This document shows, piece by piece, positions 54,601-64,000 of a stretch of 64,000 nt of DNA. The translations under genes were made by a program, and so were the position numbers. This stretch comes from Phaseolus vulgaris (lineage: Eukaryota; Streptophyta; Magnoliopsida; Fabales; Fabaceae): positions 5,365,030 to 5,429,029 of the forward strand of contig NC_023749.2 in the NCBI RefSeq assembly GCF_000499845.2. Reading direction: 5' to 3'. The notes beneath the pieces are model-generated. The model searched no databases. It worked only from the letters and a program-made list of their open reading frames with translations, and was not told the DNA's origin. Each line of letters starts with the position of its first letter. Position 1 is the stretch's first letter.

Positions 54601-56750
54601 CTCACATTGAGTACTGTGTGACTTTTACTCACAGTCAAAAGAGAAAAAAAAGTTTTCTCTTACTTTTACGTGTTCTATTTATGCTTATTTTTGTTCTAAA
54701 ATTTATTAATAAATTAGAAAGTATTTTATCGGCATCTAATACTCTGTTCGTACAAAGTTACAGTGATAATTTTCTGCAAATGATTCGTTTTTAAAGATCA
54801 AATAAATAAATTAAATAGTTCAATATGAAAACATTGTCACTGTGTGAAATTCTTTAAGTTAATAATAAAAAATAGATATTTAGCACAATAAAAAATCCAC
54901 GTTAAATTTTATTAATTAATAACTTCAAATTTATCATTACAAAAAATTGATTAAATATAGACTAATTTAAAAATAAAAAACAATTAATTATTCTATTGAA
55001 TAAATTAAAATTTATTTTATATATTAAATTTATTAATACTTAAAATAATTTCTAATTAATTTTTTTATAATATAGCTAAATACTATATTTTTAGTAACTA
55101 ATTGTAAGACAATATTTTTGAATCTCTCGTTAAGATGTAGAAAGTGAAGAATTATAATGGTGTTGAACATAATTGATTTTTACTTGTCTAATTTTTTCAA
55201 CTTATTTTTTTATATAATTTTTTTAATATGTCATTTGATACTTGAATTAGTTATCTTCATATTTTCATTTTTTCTGTTTTAGATGTTAAAAAAAAAAGTT
55301 TTGATTTGTAATCTTTAAAAAAAAATTACTTCAAACTTATTTAACAAATTAATTAAAAAGTATTTACAATATGGGTTAGTAAAAACAAATCAAAATGTAA
55401 TTAGAAAATTGTTTCATTCTAGATAACACGTGATACTAAATAGAGTATTTGGGATTTTTAATTTTTTTCAAAACATTTTTTGTTTTAAGAAAATTGAAAG
55501 ATATTTGAAATATATTAAAAAAAATTATTCGCAAGATTTATTTGATTTTTTTTTTAGGAAAGATGAATTCTATATTTATACGAAAAACAGGATCGAACAT
55601 ACTCGTTCCACAAATATGTATATTGAAATCTTTTCATTTTTGCCATAATATCACTTTGATTGAACATTTTTTTTAGATTTATGTATTCAAAAGATTTTGT
55701 TTATATGTTATAATAAAAAATTTCTTATTCTTTCAATATGTTCATAAGACCATGTAGCATGAAAAAAACTGCATATACTAAATTTAATATTAATTGGTAA
55801 ATAAGTGGAACTAAAAGTTTATTTTGAACAATTCAACCTTTTTAAATTGTTTCTTCTTAAGAATTGAATTTTTTTGTCCTAAAATAATATATGACAAGAA
55901 GAACAATAGACCTTGTACATGTAATGGATCTTGAAGTACTATTTTCGCATCCCCTGATCAAATCCACCAATATTAGGATTACTTGTTAATGGTTGATCAA
56001 GTTTGATACCTTTTGGAACAAGAAGTTCTAGTCCTAGAGGTATAATATCAATCACTTCATGCCCATAATGTTTCTACTATATAGATTTCGTATTCCCCTT
56101 TTTCTTTTTGTATGATTTTTTTTACTATATATGTTGTTGTAGCATTATAAACATTATACTACGGTTATACAAATAATTATTAGAACCAAATAAACTATTT
56201 AGGTTGTTTTTTATATTATCAAAGGACAAACTCCTCATATGATCTTCTAGTAATTAGACTGTCTAATGGATCAACAGATCGTCTAAGGATTTTTTGTCTA
56301 AACATATCATACAGATCGTCCAATGTCTTAACAATCTCTTTAATTTTTATGATGACAAAAAACACGTATTCAATTAGTAAAACATACCAAAAGTAATCAA
56401 TTCAAACACCATCAATAATCAATTAGACGCTAGACATTGCAATTTCACCCCCTTTTTGGCATAATCAAAAAGGGATTTTAACAAGAAATCTTCACTGCAT
56501 ATTCCATCTTTAGAGAGCATAGAATTAGAAAAAATTATTTAAGAAAGTAAAGAATCAAGAAAGATGTGAATGTAAATCCTTAAGATTTATCAAAGAAGAA
56601 GGTAGCTCAACAAGAAAGATGTGTATATGCATTAAAAGAACTTTATGCAAGCAAACACTACCATAAGCTTAACAAGATTCTAATATTTACAACATTTGAG
56701 CAACATGTCAAAGATCAAAATGTCTTTGTATATGTTATAATGGTAAGAAA
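54601..56750. other. Intergenic stretch between the orphan segment and the first COPT block
   Basis: AT-rich. A diverged CACTA-MITE-like stretch may lie near 54935-55105. Sequence near 56220-56480 (ATCGTCTAAGGA, CCCCCTTTTTGGCATAATCA) looks like retroelement debris. No gene is supported. Confidence 0.45.
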
Positions 56751-57546
56751 CTATGAGATAAAATGCTTCAGTTTTATAGATAATTGAGGAAAGATTTCAA
56801 AGTAGTATATGTCTCAATTAGACTCCAACTTTTCTACTTTTTTAATTCAAAATTTCAATTTCTCTTCCTTTTGATATTTTTAGCATATTTTTTTTTTTGG
56901 TTTCTAGACATTTTTTTTTCTTTAATTTTGCATATCTTTTCCTTCTTTATTTTCTTTTTAATAAAAATTTATATACATGAATAAACTAAAATGAAATATA
57001 CCCTCATAAATTATTCAAGAAACTTATTTCTATAATGATTCAAAAAATCTTTTATCTTTTAAGGTAAGAACAATTATAGTTTTTTTTTAAAGTTTATAAT
57101 GTGGTTAGAAACAAGAAAAATAATAAAGTAATCAATGATTTATAAAATTAGACCAATATTATTGTTAGTGACTCATAAAAACAATTGCATCAATCATATG
57201 AAAGTATGGATGTGATCAAAGTTACAAAACATACAATCATTATAAGTTCAAGAGTATAAACAAACGAATAAATAAAATCACATTTAGCTTATAAAAAAAA
57301 TGGTACACGAAATATTTACTAATACGTTATGCGTTCCTTTAATTTAGAATTAAACAAATTGAGTGCATATGAGATAAATTAAAATCGATTTCAATGTCAA
57401 CTCCATACTCACATCACTTCATTTATATACCAAAAAATATAAAAGTTGTCGCTGAATATGAATCACAAAAACTTTTCAAATATGCCCTAAAATATTTAAT
57501 CATCAGTGCTGAAATGTCGTAAAGGGATGGATCATGCCTTCTATGT

Positions 57547-57550
57547 GTAC
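57547..57550 (+). promoter_or_regulatory. Distal GTAC copper-response-type motif, first COPT gene
   Basis: GTAC core in TGTGTACTTTTCATTA about 1.2 kb before the start codon. The same motif is kept at 61433-61436 in the second block and lost in the orphan copy. GTAC is the core bound by SPL7/CRR1. A four-base motif alone is weak evidence. Confidence 0.35.
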
Positions 57551-58249
57551 TTTTCATTAACACACAAAAAAAAAAAAAAGATAATATCTTTTAAATGTAG
57601 AGAAAAATATTTTCCTATTAACAATAGATGGGTAATTCTTTTTAAGAGTTGAAGTTATTGAAACGATTTTTGTCTTTTACCCAAAATTAGATGTGAAATA
57701 AAAGTGGAAACAATAATATTTTTGAAAGCACACAAATATTTTTTTTGTTTAGTAACAAGGGCAGTGTAGTTCTATTAAAGGTTTACAAGCTATTGAAATC
57801 AAATTTGTCGTTTTAGTAAAAAAAATTAGCTAACAAATAAAATCTGACGAAAAGAATAAATATAAATGGAAATATTAAGATACTCCAAATCATATTAATT
57901 GTTTTTATTATATATTCAGATAGAAATATATCTTGTCTTTACTCTTCATATTAAACAAGTAATTTATATCGGATTATTATTTCCTAATAAAAAATCAAAA
58001 CCAAAACCAGCAAACAAAATTGATGTACGATGTATTTTACTATGTAAATAGTTTGTCAGTAGATAAAAAAAGAAAAATAATAGTTTCACTGAGTTGTATA
58101 CACCTATCACTTTTAGAAATAAATATATATAATAAAAAGTAAAATTATAATTAAATAATATGAAAAATATTAAATAATAGTATTAGAAGTTAATTTTAAT
58201 GTGATGGTATAAAAAATTGTAGTTGAATATATAAAAAAAATTGCATAGG

Positions 58250-58358
58250 CATAATAAGGAAAGATTGAAAACTCTTTCGAGTCATTAGTGGCGTTCGTCT
58301 CTTCACATCCATGTAAAGCCATGCCAATTTCTCCAACTATCACCACAGCATTGCCCAA
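58250..58358 (-). other. Conserved antisense open frame upstream of the first COPT gene
   Basis: On the - strand a frame starting MGNAVVIVGEIGMALHGCEE is matched at 61840-61948 in the duplicate block (MGNVAVIVGEIGMALSGCEA), and similarity continues through KEFSIFPY-YAY. After that the two frames diverge. It lies about 400-500 bp upstream of COPT in reverse orientation. I do not recognise the peptide. It may be a relic exon or simply duplicated non-coding DNA. Confidence 0.35.
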
Positions 58359-58639
58359 TCCAAATCATCAATAGAGTTTTTTTTTTTTTTCAAAAAAAGG
58401 GCCACAATATTAGATATATATTCAAGTAACATTTGAATTAAAATAAATTGGAAAATTTATAAATTATTTTTTTTAAACTTTGACGAAATAGAGGATGAAT
58501 TTTTTGAAAAATATTATTTATATTTGAAAATTAAAAATTTAAAGCAAAAATATTTTTAATTTATTTAATCCGTTGTATAAGAGAGAAAAACTATCCATGA
58601 TCATCATGTATATATTTTAGAGAAGTGGTGATAGTTGTA

Positions 58640-58643
58640 GTAC
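58640..58643 (+). promoter_or_regulatory. Proximal GTAC copper-response-type motif, first COPT gene
   Basis: GTAC core within TAGTACCACACC, 108 bp before the ATG, conserved in the second copy (62418-62421). The position is suitable for SPL7-type activation under copper deficiency. Inferred. Confidence 0.5.
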
Positions 58644-58750
58644 CACACCATTGTGCTACTTTCTTCCCTTCTCTAATCTGATTTAATTACTCAGCCACAC
58701 CTGCTTCTTCTCCACACTCACAAATCATTTCTAAAACCTAAACTATAGCC

Positions 58751-59203
58751 ATGGATGAACACATGCACGGCATGGGAGGGATGGCGCCGTCGCCGCCAAC
58801 CACAAACGACACCATGATGCACAGCAAGATGATGATACACATGACCTTCTTCTGGGGCAAAGACACTGAAATTCTCTTCCAAAACTGGCCCGGAGGCAAA
58901 TCGGATATGTACGTCTTGGCCCTCGTTGTCGTTTTCCTCATGTCGGTTTTCGTCCAGTTACTCTCTCACACCCGTTTCATTAAACCCGGTTCCGACCATA
59001 TCTTGGCCGGTCTGTTCAAGACCCTCTTGTTCGCTTTCAGGGTTGGTCTCGCTTATCTGGTTATGCTTTCAATCATGTCTTTTAATGGTGGCGTGTTCTT
59101 GGTTGCTGTGCTAGGTCAGACCTTGGGGTTTCTCATTTCCACCTATGCCTTCAACAAATCGCCCCACAAGGACGGTTTTGATCTTCCTCCAATTTCTTGT
59201 TAA
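58751..59203 (+). CDS. COPT1: High-affinity copper transporter, COPT/Ctr family (copy 1)
   Basis: A single exon encodes 150 aa. The Met/His-rich N-terminus (MDEHMHGMGGM, then MMHSKMMIHM up to residue 31) gathers Cu(I) outside the cell. Three membrane segments lie at about 53-72, 96-113 and 114-133. TM2 has the obligatory M-x3-M selectivity pair (Met105, Met109 in VMLSIMS) and TM3 has the G-x3-G packing motif (Gly122, Gly126 in LGQTLG). The cytosolic tail is short and ends in a single Cys. Ctr proteins trimerise to form a Cu(I) pore at the plasma membrane. The tail lacks a CC or CxC end. The neighbour at 62537 is about 91% identical by eye. The clade (COPT1/2/6) is inferred from the N-terminus and from synteny with BSK5. 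Confidence 0.95.
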   Translation: MDEHMHGMGGMAPSPPTTNDTMMHSKMMIHMTFFWGKDTEILFQNWPGGKSDMYVLALVVVFLMSVFVQLLSHTRFIKPGSDHILAGLFKTLLFAFRVGLAYLVMLSIMSFNGGVFLVAVLGQTLGFLISTYAFNKSPHKDGFDLPPISC

Positions 59204-59460
59204 TTAGATTATGTTCTCTGTTCTTTTTAAGTTTTCTTTTCTTTCCTTTTCGTATTGGTTGTAACATATGCATATGTTTTTGTGTTGAACTGTAGATGAC
59301 AATAGGGTTGTGTTTATGCGAATAGTCGTTGATGTTGCTGTTAATGAGTTCATTTGTGTTTGTTTGTTCACTTTGCGTCCAACCCACTATTATTCGCTCC
59401 TATATACCAGAACCAATTATGCTGACAAATATAATGAACGGTGCAGCAGAGAGAACCATG

Positions 59461-60755
59461 GTGACTAATTACCCAGTTTTAGCAAATTAAAGTTCAAAAG
59501 CACAGATTGAAATTTTGATTCAATTTCCAGTCAAGAAAATTTAACAGATTTTTTATCCTTAACAGATTAAATATTTATAACAGAATCAGCCAATGAAAAA
59601 AACAATTGATTGATTTGTAAAAAATAATTAAAATTCACATTAGATTGCATAGTTATGCTTAAAATGAAAAGAGTCAATAAGAAAGTTTTAAAGCTCTCAA
59701 AGATTTATACTGGTTTACTTAAAACTGAACTACATCCATTTCCATTATAATGAATTTCACTAAATTAAAAGAATCTTTTACAAAAAGTTTATCAAGAACA
59801 ACTTTTTAACCCTATAAGAACTAAAACTACAACCTTTTAAAAACTATTACATCAATGTTATGCTTCAAGAAATACCATCTTACAAGCAAATAAATACAAT
59901 CTTACAAAGTATAAGAAAAATCAAATGAATACACTTTTCTTGCAGACACAACAGGGATCTTCCAAACTGCAACACCTTTATGAATCCTTGATCTCAAGCT
60001 AGTGATGAAAATGACAGTATAAAGAACTCACAAAGACTTTTTAAAACCAGTAAACATGTATGTATTGAAGAGATGTCTAAGACAAAAAAATAAAAACAAG
60101 TCTTCCTTTTATAGATTTAAAACTGAATCTAAATCCAAAACAATTTTGAAAACTCTTAAAGAAAATAAGAGGTTGAAAAGGGAAATAACAGGTTGGTTTT
60201 CTGAAAAACACTTAGACAGTTTAAAACAGATTTTTGAATCGTTAAAACTGAAAATGGAAACAAAACTAACTCAAAAATAACTTTTGGAAGAAAACACATC
60301 AGAAAACTTTTAATTGATTGTTTCTTCAAATAACTAATTGAAAAGTTGTACTTTTCAGGAAAAGAAAAAATTAAATCAATTGAAAACAATTTTAACCAAT
60401 TGAAAAAGTTGTAGTGTTTCTAAAGAAGTTAACAACACTTTTGAAAAACCTTATAGTTATTTAAAAACAGTTTAACTCTTTTGTTGTGCTTTGATCATTC
60501 ATCATGTGCTTGAGTTAGAAGATAATTCAAGATACCAAACACTAGTCTAATCTACCTAGACTCTTTATGAGGTACCAAGTCTTCTTTTCAAGACTTATGA
60601 CTTCATCAACTTCTCTTTAAGACTTATGACTTCATCAACTTTTCTTCAAGGCTCATGACTTTATCAAACATATTTAGTTGGATAGCTTGAGATATCCAAC
60701 AAGATCAAGAGATCTTATACAAGGTATAATTAGGCCAAGGTGAAGGTAGAAAAAT
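59461..60755. other. Intergenic spacer between the two COPT duplication blocks
   Basis: About 1.3 kb not shared by the two blocks. It is A-rich, with repeated phrases such as AATCAATTGAAAACAATTTT and ACCAATTGAAAAAGTTG, and ends with a 29-bp tandem repeat. The open frames (60056-60280, 60156-60389) overlap on opposite strands and are Lys-rich from base bias. No gene is called. Confidence 0.5.
60590..60676. repeat. 29-bp tandem repeat, three copies
   Basis: AAGACTTATGACTTCATCAA-type units at 60590-60618, 60619-60647 and 60648-60676, the third more diverged. They lie about 80 bp before the second duplication block begins. Confidence 0.88.
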
Positions 60756-61839
60756 ATGAGATAAAAGACTTAAGACCCGTAGATAATAGAAGAACTTTGA
60801 GTAAAGATTTCAAAGTAATGTACATCTCAATTAGACTCCTTCCTTTATACTTTTTTATTCTAAATTTTAATTTCTCATCTTTTTTAGATTTTTAGCATAT
60901 TTTGTTTCTTTTTTTTCTAGACATTTCTCATTTTTCTTTTATTTTCTTTCTTTTCTTTTGCATATAATTTCCTTATTTATTTTCTTTTTCAATAAAAACT
61001 TTTTTACATAAGTAGACTAAAATGAAATATACCCTCACAATTGTTAAAAACCTATTTTTAAAATGATTCCAAAGTTCCTTTACCCTTTAAGTTAAGAACA
61101 ATCATTATTATCTCATGTGACCCAAGTTACAAAATATAGAATTATTCTAAATTTTGGAGTAAACAAACGTAAGTAAAAGCACCCAAAAAAAAACCCAATT
61201 AGCTTATGAAAAAATGTATTTACTCATCATATATGTGCTCTTTTAATTTAAAATTAAACAAATTCAGTGTATATTAGATCAATTAAAATCAATTTCAATG
61301 TCAACTCCATACTCACATCACCTCTTCATTTACATACTGAAAAATATAAAAGTTGTCGTTAAATATGAATCACTAAAGTATTTAAACATCATTGCGGGAA
61401 TGTCGTAAAGGGATGGATCATGCCTTCTGTGTGTACTTTTCATTTACCCAAAAAAAGAAATATAAAAAAGAAGAATATCTTTTAAATGTGGAGAAAAATA
61501 TATTCGTATTAAGAACAGATGGGTAATTATTTTTAGCAGTTGAAGTTATTGAAACAATTTTTGTCTTTTACCCATAATTAGAAGTGGAAACGAGAATAAT
61601 TTTGAAAGCACACAAATATTATTATTTTTGTTTAGTAACAAGGGGAGTGTAATTCTATTAAAGGGTTGAAGCTAATGAAATCAAATTTGTCCTTTTTGTT
61701 AAAAAAGTTGGCTAAGAATTAAAATCTGATGAAACCCATTTAAAAACAGACGCAGATTTTAGAAATAAGAGCGTCATGAATGTAAAATTAGGAAAATGTA
61801 AATATTTTTGTGAGTAAATAAAAAAATTACACAGATAGG

Positions 61840-61948
61840 CAAAATAAGGAAAGATTGAGAACTCTTTGGGTTCATTAGTGGCGTAGGTCGCTTCACATCC
61901 ACTTAAAGCCATGCCAATTTCTCCAACTATCACCGCAACATTGCCCAA
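61840..61948 (-). other. Conserved antisense open frame upstream of the second COPT gene
   Basis: Duplicate of 58250-58358, beginning MGNVAVIVGEIGMALSGCEA. See that entry. The first 38 or so residues align without a frameshift. Confidence 0.35.
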
Positions 61949-62283
61949 TCCGAATCATGATAAAATCTTATCAATAGAGAATTTGTTTTTCAGAAAAATA
62001 GCCACATCAATATCTAGATATATATCTAAGTAACATTTTAATTAAAATAAATCTATTTTTTTATTAAATATCTTTTTTAATACTTTTTAAAACTTTGACG
62101 TGATAGAATGAATTTGTTGAAAAATATTTTTTATATTTGAAATTTAAAATTTAAAGCAAAAATATGTATTATTTATTTAATAAGTTGTGTAAGAAAGAAA
62201 AATTATCCATGATCACGAAGTCTATATTTTAGGGATTCTAAACTGATTGGATCATATTTTGTTCGCGTTCTATCTACGTTGGA

Positions 62284-62328
62284 TTCCTTTTCTTTGTTGT
62301 TTTCTCGATAAATAACAAAGAAAAGGAA
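62284..62328. repeat. Perfect 15-bp hairpin in the second COPT promoter
   Basis: TTCCTTTTCTTTGTT (62284-62298) is the exact reverse complement of 62314-62328, with a 15-nt loop. It lies within an insertion that is absent from the first COPT promoter. Confidence 0.85.
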
Positions 62329-62377
62329 ATAAACATGAATTTATTGTTTTTGAAAATCAATTAAATTGCGTATTACA

Positions 62378-62434
62378 GTACAATTGGAAAATACGTTTGG
62401 TTGTAGAGGAATACGTAGTACCACACCGTTGTAC
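62378..62434 (+). promoter_or_regulatory. Three GTAC motifs in the second COPT promoter
   Basis: GTAC cores lie at 62378-62381 (within the insertion), 62418-62421 (shared with copy 1) and 62431-62434 (copy 1 has GTGC at that position). They are about 105-160 bp upstream of the ATG. This makes three proximal GTAC motifs against one in copy 1. Confidence 0.5.
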
Positions 62435-62536
62435 TACTTCCTTCACCAATCTCATTTAATTCACCCAACACACTCTTGTCACACCTGCTTCTTCTCCACA
62501 CACTCACAAATCAATTTCAAAACCTAAGAAATAGCC

Positions 62537-62998
62537 ATGGATGGACACATGCACGGCATGGGAGGGATGGCGCCGTCGCCGCCAACCGCAAACGACACCA
62601 TGGACACCACGATGCACCGCAAGATGATGATGCACATGACCTTCTTCTGGGGCAAAGACACTGATATTCTCTTCCAGAACTGGCCCGGAGGCAAATCGGA
62701 TATGTACGTCTTGGCCCTCGTTGTCGTTTTCCTCATGTCGGTTTTCCTCCAGTTGCTCTCCCACACCCGTTTCATTAAACCCGGTTCCAACCATATCGCG
62801 GCCGGTCTGTTCAAGACCCTCTTGTTCGCTTTCAGGGTCGGTCTCGCTTATCTGGTCATGCTTTCAATCATGTCTTTTAACGGTGGCGTTTTCTTGGTTG
62901 TTGTGCTAGGTCAGACTTTGGGGTTTCTCATTTCCAGCTTTGCCTTCAACAAATCGCCCCATGATGAGGGTTTTGATCTTCCCCCAGTTTCTTGCTAA
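62537..62998 (+). CDS. COPT1: High-affinity copper transporter, COPT/Ctr family (copy 2)
   Basis: A single exon encodes 153 aa, about 91% identical to the copy at 58751. It has an extra DTT after NDTM in the Met-rich N-terminus and about 14 substitutions, mostly in the N-terminus, around residues 70-85 and at the C-terminal end. The M-x3-M pair in TM2 and the G-x3-G motif in TM3 are unchanged, and the protein ends PPVSC. All functional motifs are intact, so both copies are probably active. It is transcribed in the same direction as copy 1. Promoter divergence (extra GTAC motifs and an insertion moving the TATA-like box far upstream) suggests the two may differ in regulation. Confidence 0.95.
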   Translation: MDGHMHGMGGMAPSPPTANDTMDTTMHRKMMMHMTFFWGKDTDILFQNWPGGKSDMYVLALVVVFLMSVFLQLLSHTRFIKPGSNHIAAGLFKTLLFAFRVGLAYLVMLSIMSFNGGVFLVVVLGQTLGFLISSFAFNKSPHDEGFDLPPVSC

Positions 62999-63280
62999 TT
63001 AATTAGATTATGTTCTCTGGTTTTTTAAGTTTTTCCCCCTTTTCTTAATTGGTTGTAACATTTGCATATGTAATGAAATTGAAGCTGTTTTGTGTGGAAA
63101 TGTAGATGACAATAGGGTTGTGTTTATGCGAATAATTTGGTTGTTGGTTGTTGATAATTAGTTCATTTTGGGTTTGTTTATTGACTTTGCGTCAAACCCA
63201 TTATTCAGTGGCTACTATGGCAGAACCAAGGATGCTGGCAATGTAATTAAGAACGGTGCAGCACAGAGAACCATGGTGGT

Positions 63281-64000
63281 ACCACACCTTTATTTTGAAT
63301 GATTCTCTTGTATTCATTTCCATTGGTGAGTATTTTTCACTGAGTGACTAACTTCTAACTTTATTGTTGCTGACAACGATGACCAACTACACTGACAAAG
63401 CCATCTTCTGGTCCTTCTTCGTCTCTGTTTGATTTGGTCAAGCCTTTGTGTTTGGATATGCGGTGGACTGATTCTCCACAATGTTTGGTTGCTAAGCTTA
63501 GGGGTTTATGTTTCTGCTCAATAGTGCTCTCTCCTAAGTGTACTTTATTTCAGATTCAATATTTGTCTAAAATTTCTTAGAGTGTACTTTATTTACGGTG
63601 TGGGGTTTATATGTTCACATACCAGATTACAACTTAATATAGTTTTTTTTTTCTGAATTATGTACTCCATTTATGGATGAATTTTAAAAAGTGTAAAAAT
63701 TTTGTGACACGAAATTATAACCGAAGAAATAAATAACTTTTTATAAAAATAAGCAATTTTGAGATTATATTGTACCACAACACTTATAAATTGATACATT
63801 TTCACTCATTCCAATGTATCGAAAATACAATTATATTGCATTACATCATAGTTATAAATTGCGCTTTTCTTTTCTAGTGTTAAGTTTTTATGAAGATAGA
63901 TACTCATATGAAATAGATATAATCTCTAAAATATAAGATATGAGAATAAAGATTTATATATTATATAATTATAAATTATATAAATTGATGATAAAGATTT
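63281..64000. other. 3' flank of the second COPT block
   Basis: Sequence beyond the duplicated block. The segment at 63370-63580 is less AT-rich and might be part of a transcript running off the window, but I recognise no protein in any frame. Confidence 0.45.

Larger units (their letters stand above)
56751..59460 (+). repeat. Segmental duplication block 1, carrying the first COPT gene
   Basis: Collinear with 60756-63280. Shared landmarks in order: ATGAGATAAAA, AAAGATTTCAAAGTA, CTCAATTAGACTCC, GTCGTAAAGGGATGGATCAT, CTCCAACTATCACC, the COPT reading frame, ATGACAATAGGGTTGTGTTT and AGAGAACCATGGTG. The block includes about 2 kb of upstream sequence and about 250 bp of downstream sequence. Confidence 0.85.
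60756..63280 (+). repeat. Segmental duplication block 2, carrying the second COPT gene
   Basis: Counterpart of 56751-59460 in direct orientation, offset by about 4 kb. It differs by many small indels and by an insertion of about 180 bp (about 62232-62412) in the proximal COPT promoter. Confidence 0.85.

Noticed and set aside
60056..60389. Lys-rich frames between the COPT genes
   Set aside because: They overlap on opposite strands in A-rich repeat-like DNA and have no domain.

Overview
This is AT-rich nuclear DNA from a flowering plant. Genes are widely spaced, have canonical GT-AG introns, and are separated by long intergenic tracts of retroelement fragments, MITE-like inverted repeats and (AT)n/(GA)n microsatellites. 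The protein families and several intergenic repeats look like those of a legume (a bean/cowpea/soybean-type genome is my guess). That placement comes from recognition, not from a search. There is no sign of bacterial, viral or organellar DNA.

Layout. (1) 1-24 kb holds three + strand genes: an R2R3-MYB of the MYB46/MYB83 secondary-wall clade (2639-4603, two coding exons), the plastid 2-oxoglutarate/malate translocator DiT1 (12933-15999, three exons) and an FRD3-type citrate MATE transporter (19812-23859, 13 coding exons). A nuclear tRNA-Ser(GCU) sits on the - strand at 8633-8714 and a LINE remnant lies near 6.1-6.5 kb. (2) 24-30 kb is repeats: a degenerate TGTATTTCAGATT-like array, a decayed and internally deleted Ty1/copia element with both LTRs (about 25935-28985), and nested tandem duplications. 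(3) 30.7-34.5 kb is a BR-signalling kinase of the BSK5/BSK6 clade on the - strand, ten coding exons, 492 aa. (4) 34.5-49.3 kb holds a foldback element with CACTA-type ends, a single-exon small heat-shock protein with an internally shortened alpha-crystallin domain (40992-41429), a UGT76-type glycosyltransferase on the - strand (46258-48021) and a second LINE remnant. (5) 49.3-64 kb is long AT-rich intergenic sequence, then two nearly identical single-exon COPT copper transporters (58751-59203 and 62537-62998). Each sits in a duplicated block of about 2.6 kb, and a third copy of the distal upstream segment stands alone at 54.2-54.6 kb.

Context. From memory of Arabidopsis loci, MYB46 and DiT1 are neighbours (At5g12870/At5g12860), and BSK5 and COPT1/COPT3 are near neighbours (At5g59010, At5g59030/40). 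The window therefore looks like two conserved syntenic segments joined across the repeat-rich 24-30 kb interval. The genes do not form one pathway. FRD3 (citrate for iron/zinc movement) and the COPT pair (high-affinity copper uptake) are both metal-homeostasis genes, and the COPT promoters carry GTAC motifs of the kind bound by the copper regulator SPL7.

I found no CRISPR array, phage, operon or clearly new multi-gene system. The points most worth a second look are the COPT block duplication with its orphan upstream copy and promoter insertion, the sHSP that lacks the beta-6 loop, the replaced C-terminus of the UGT, and several inverted or tandem repeats inside or beside genes.
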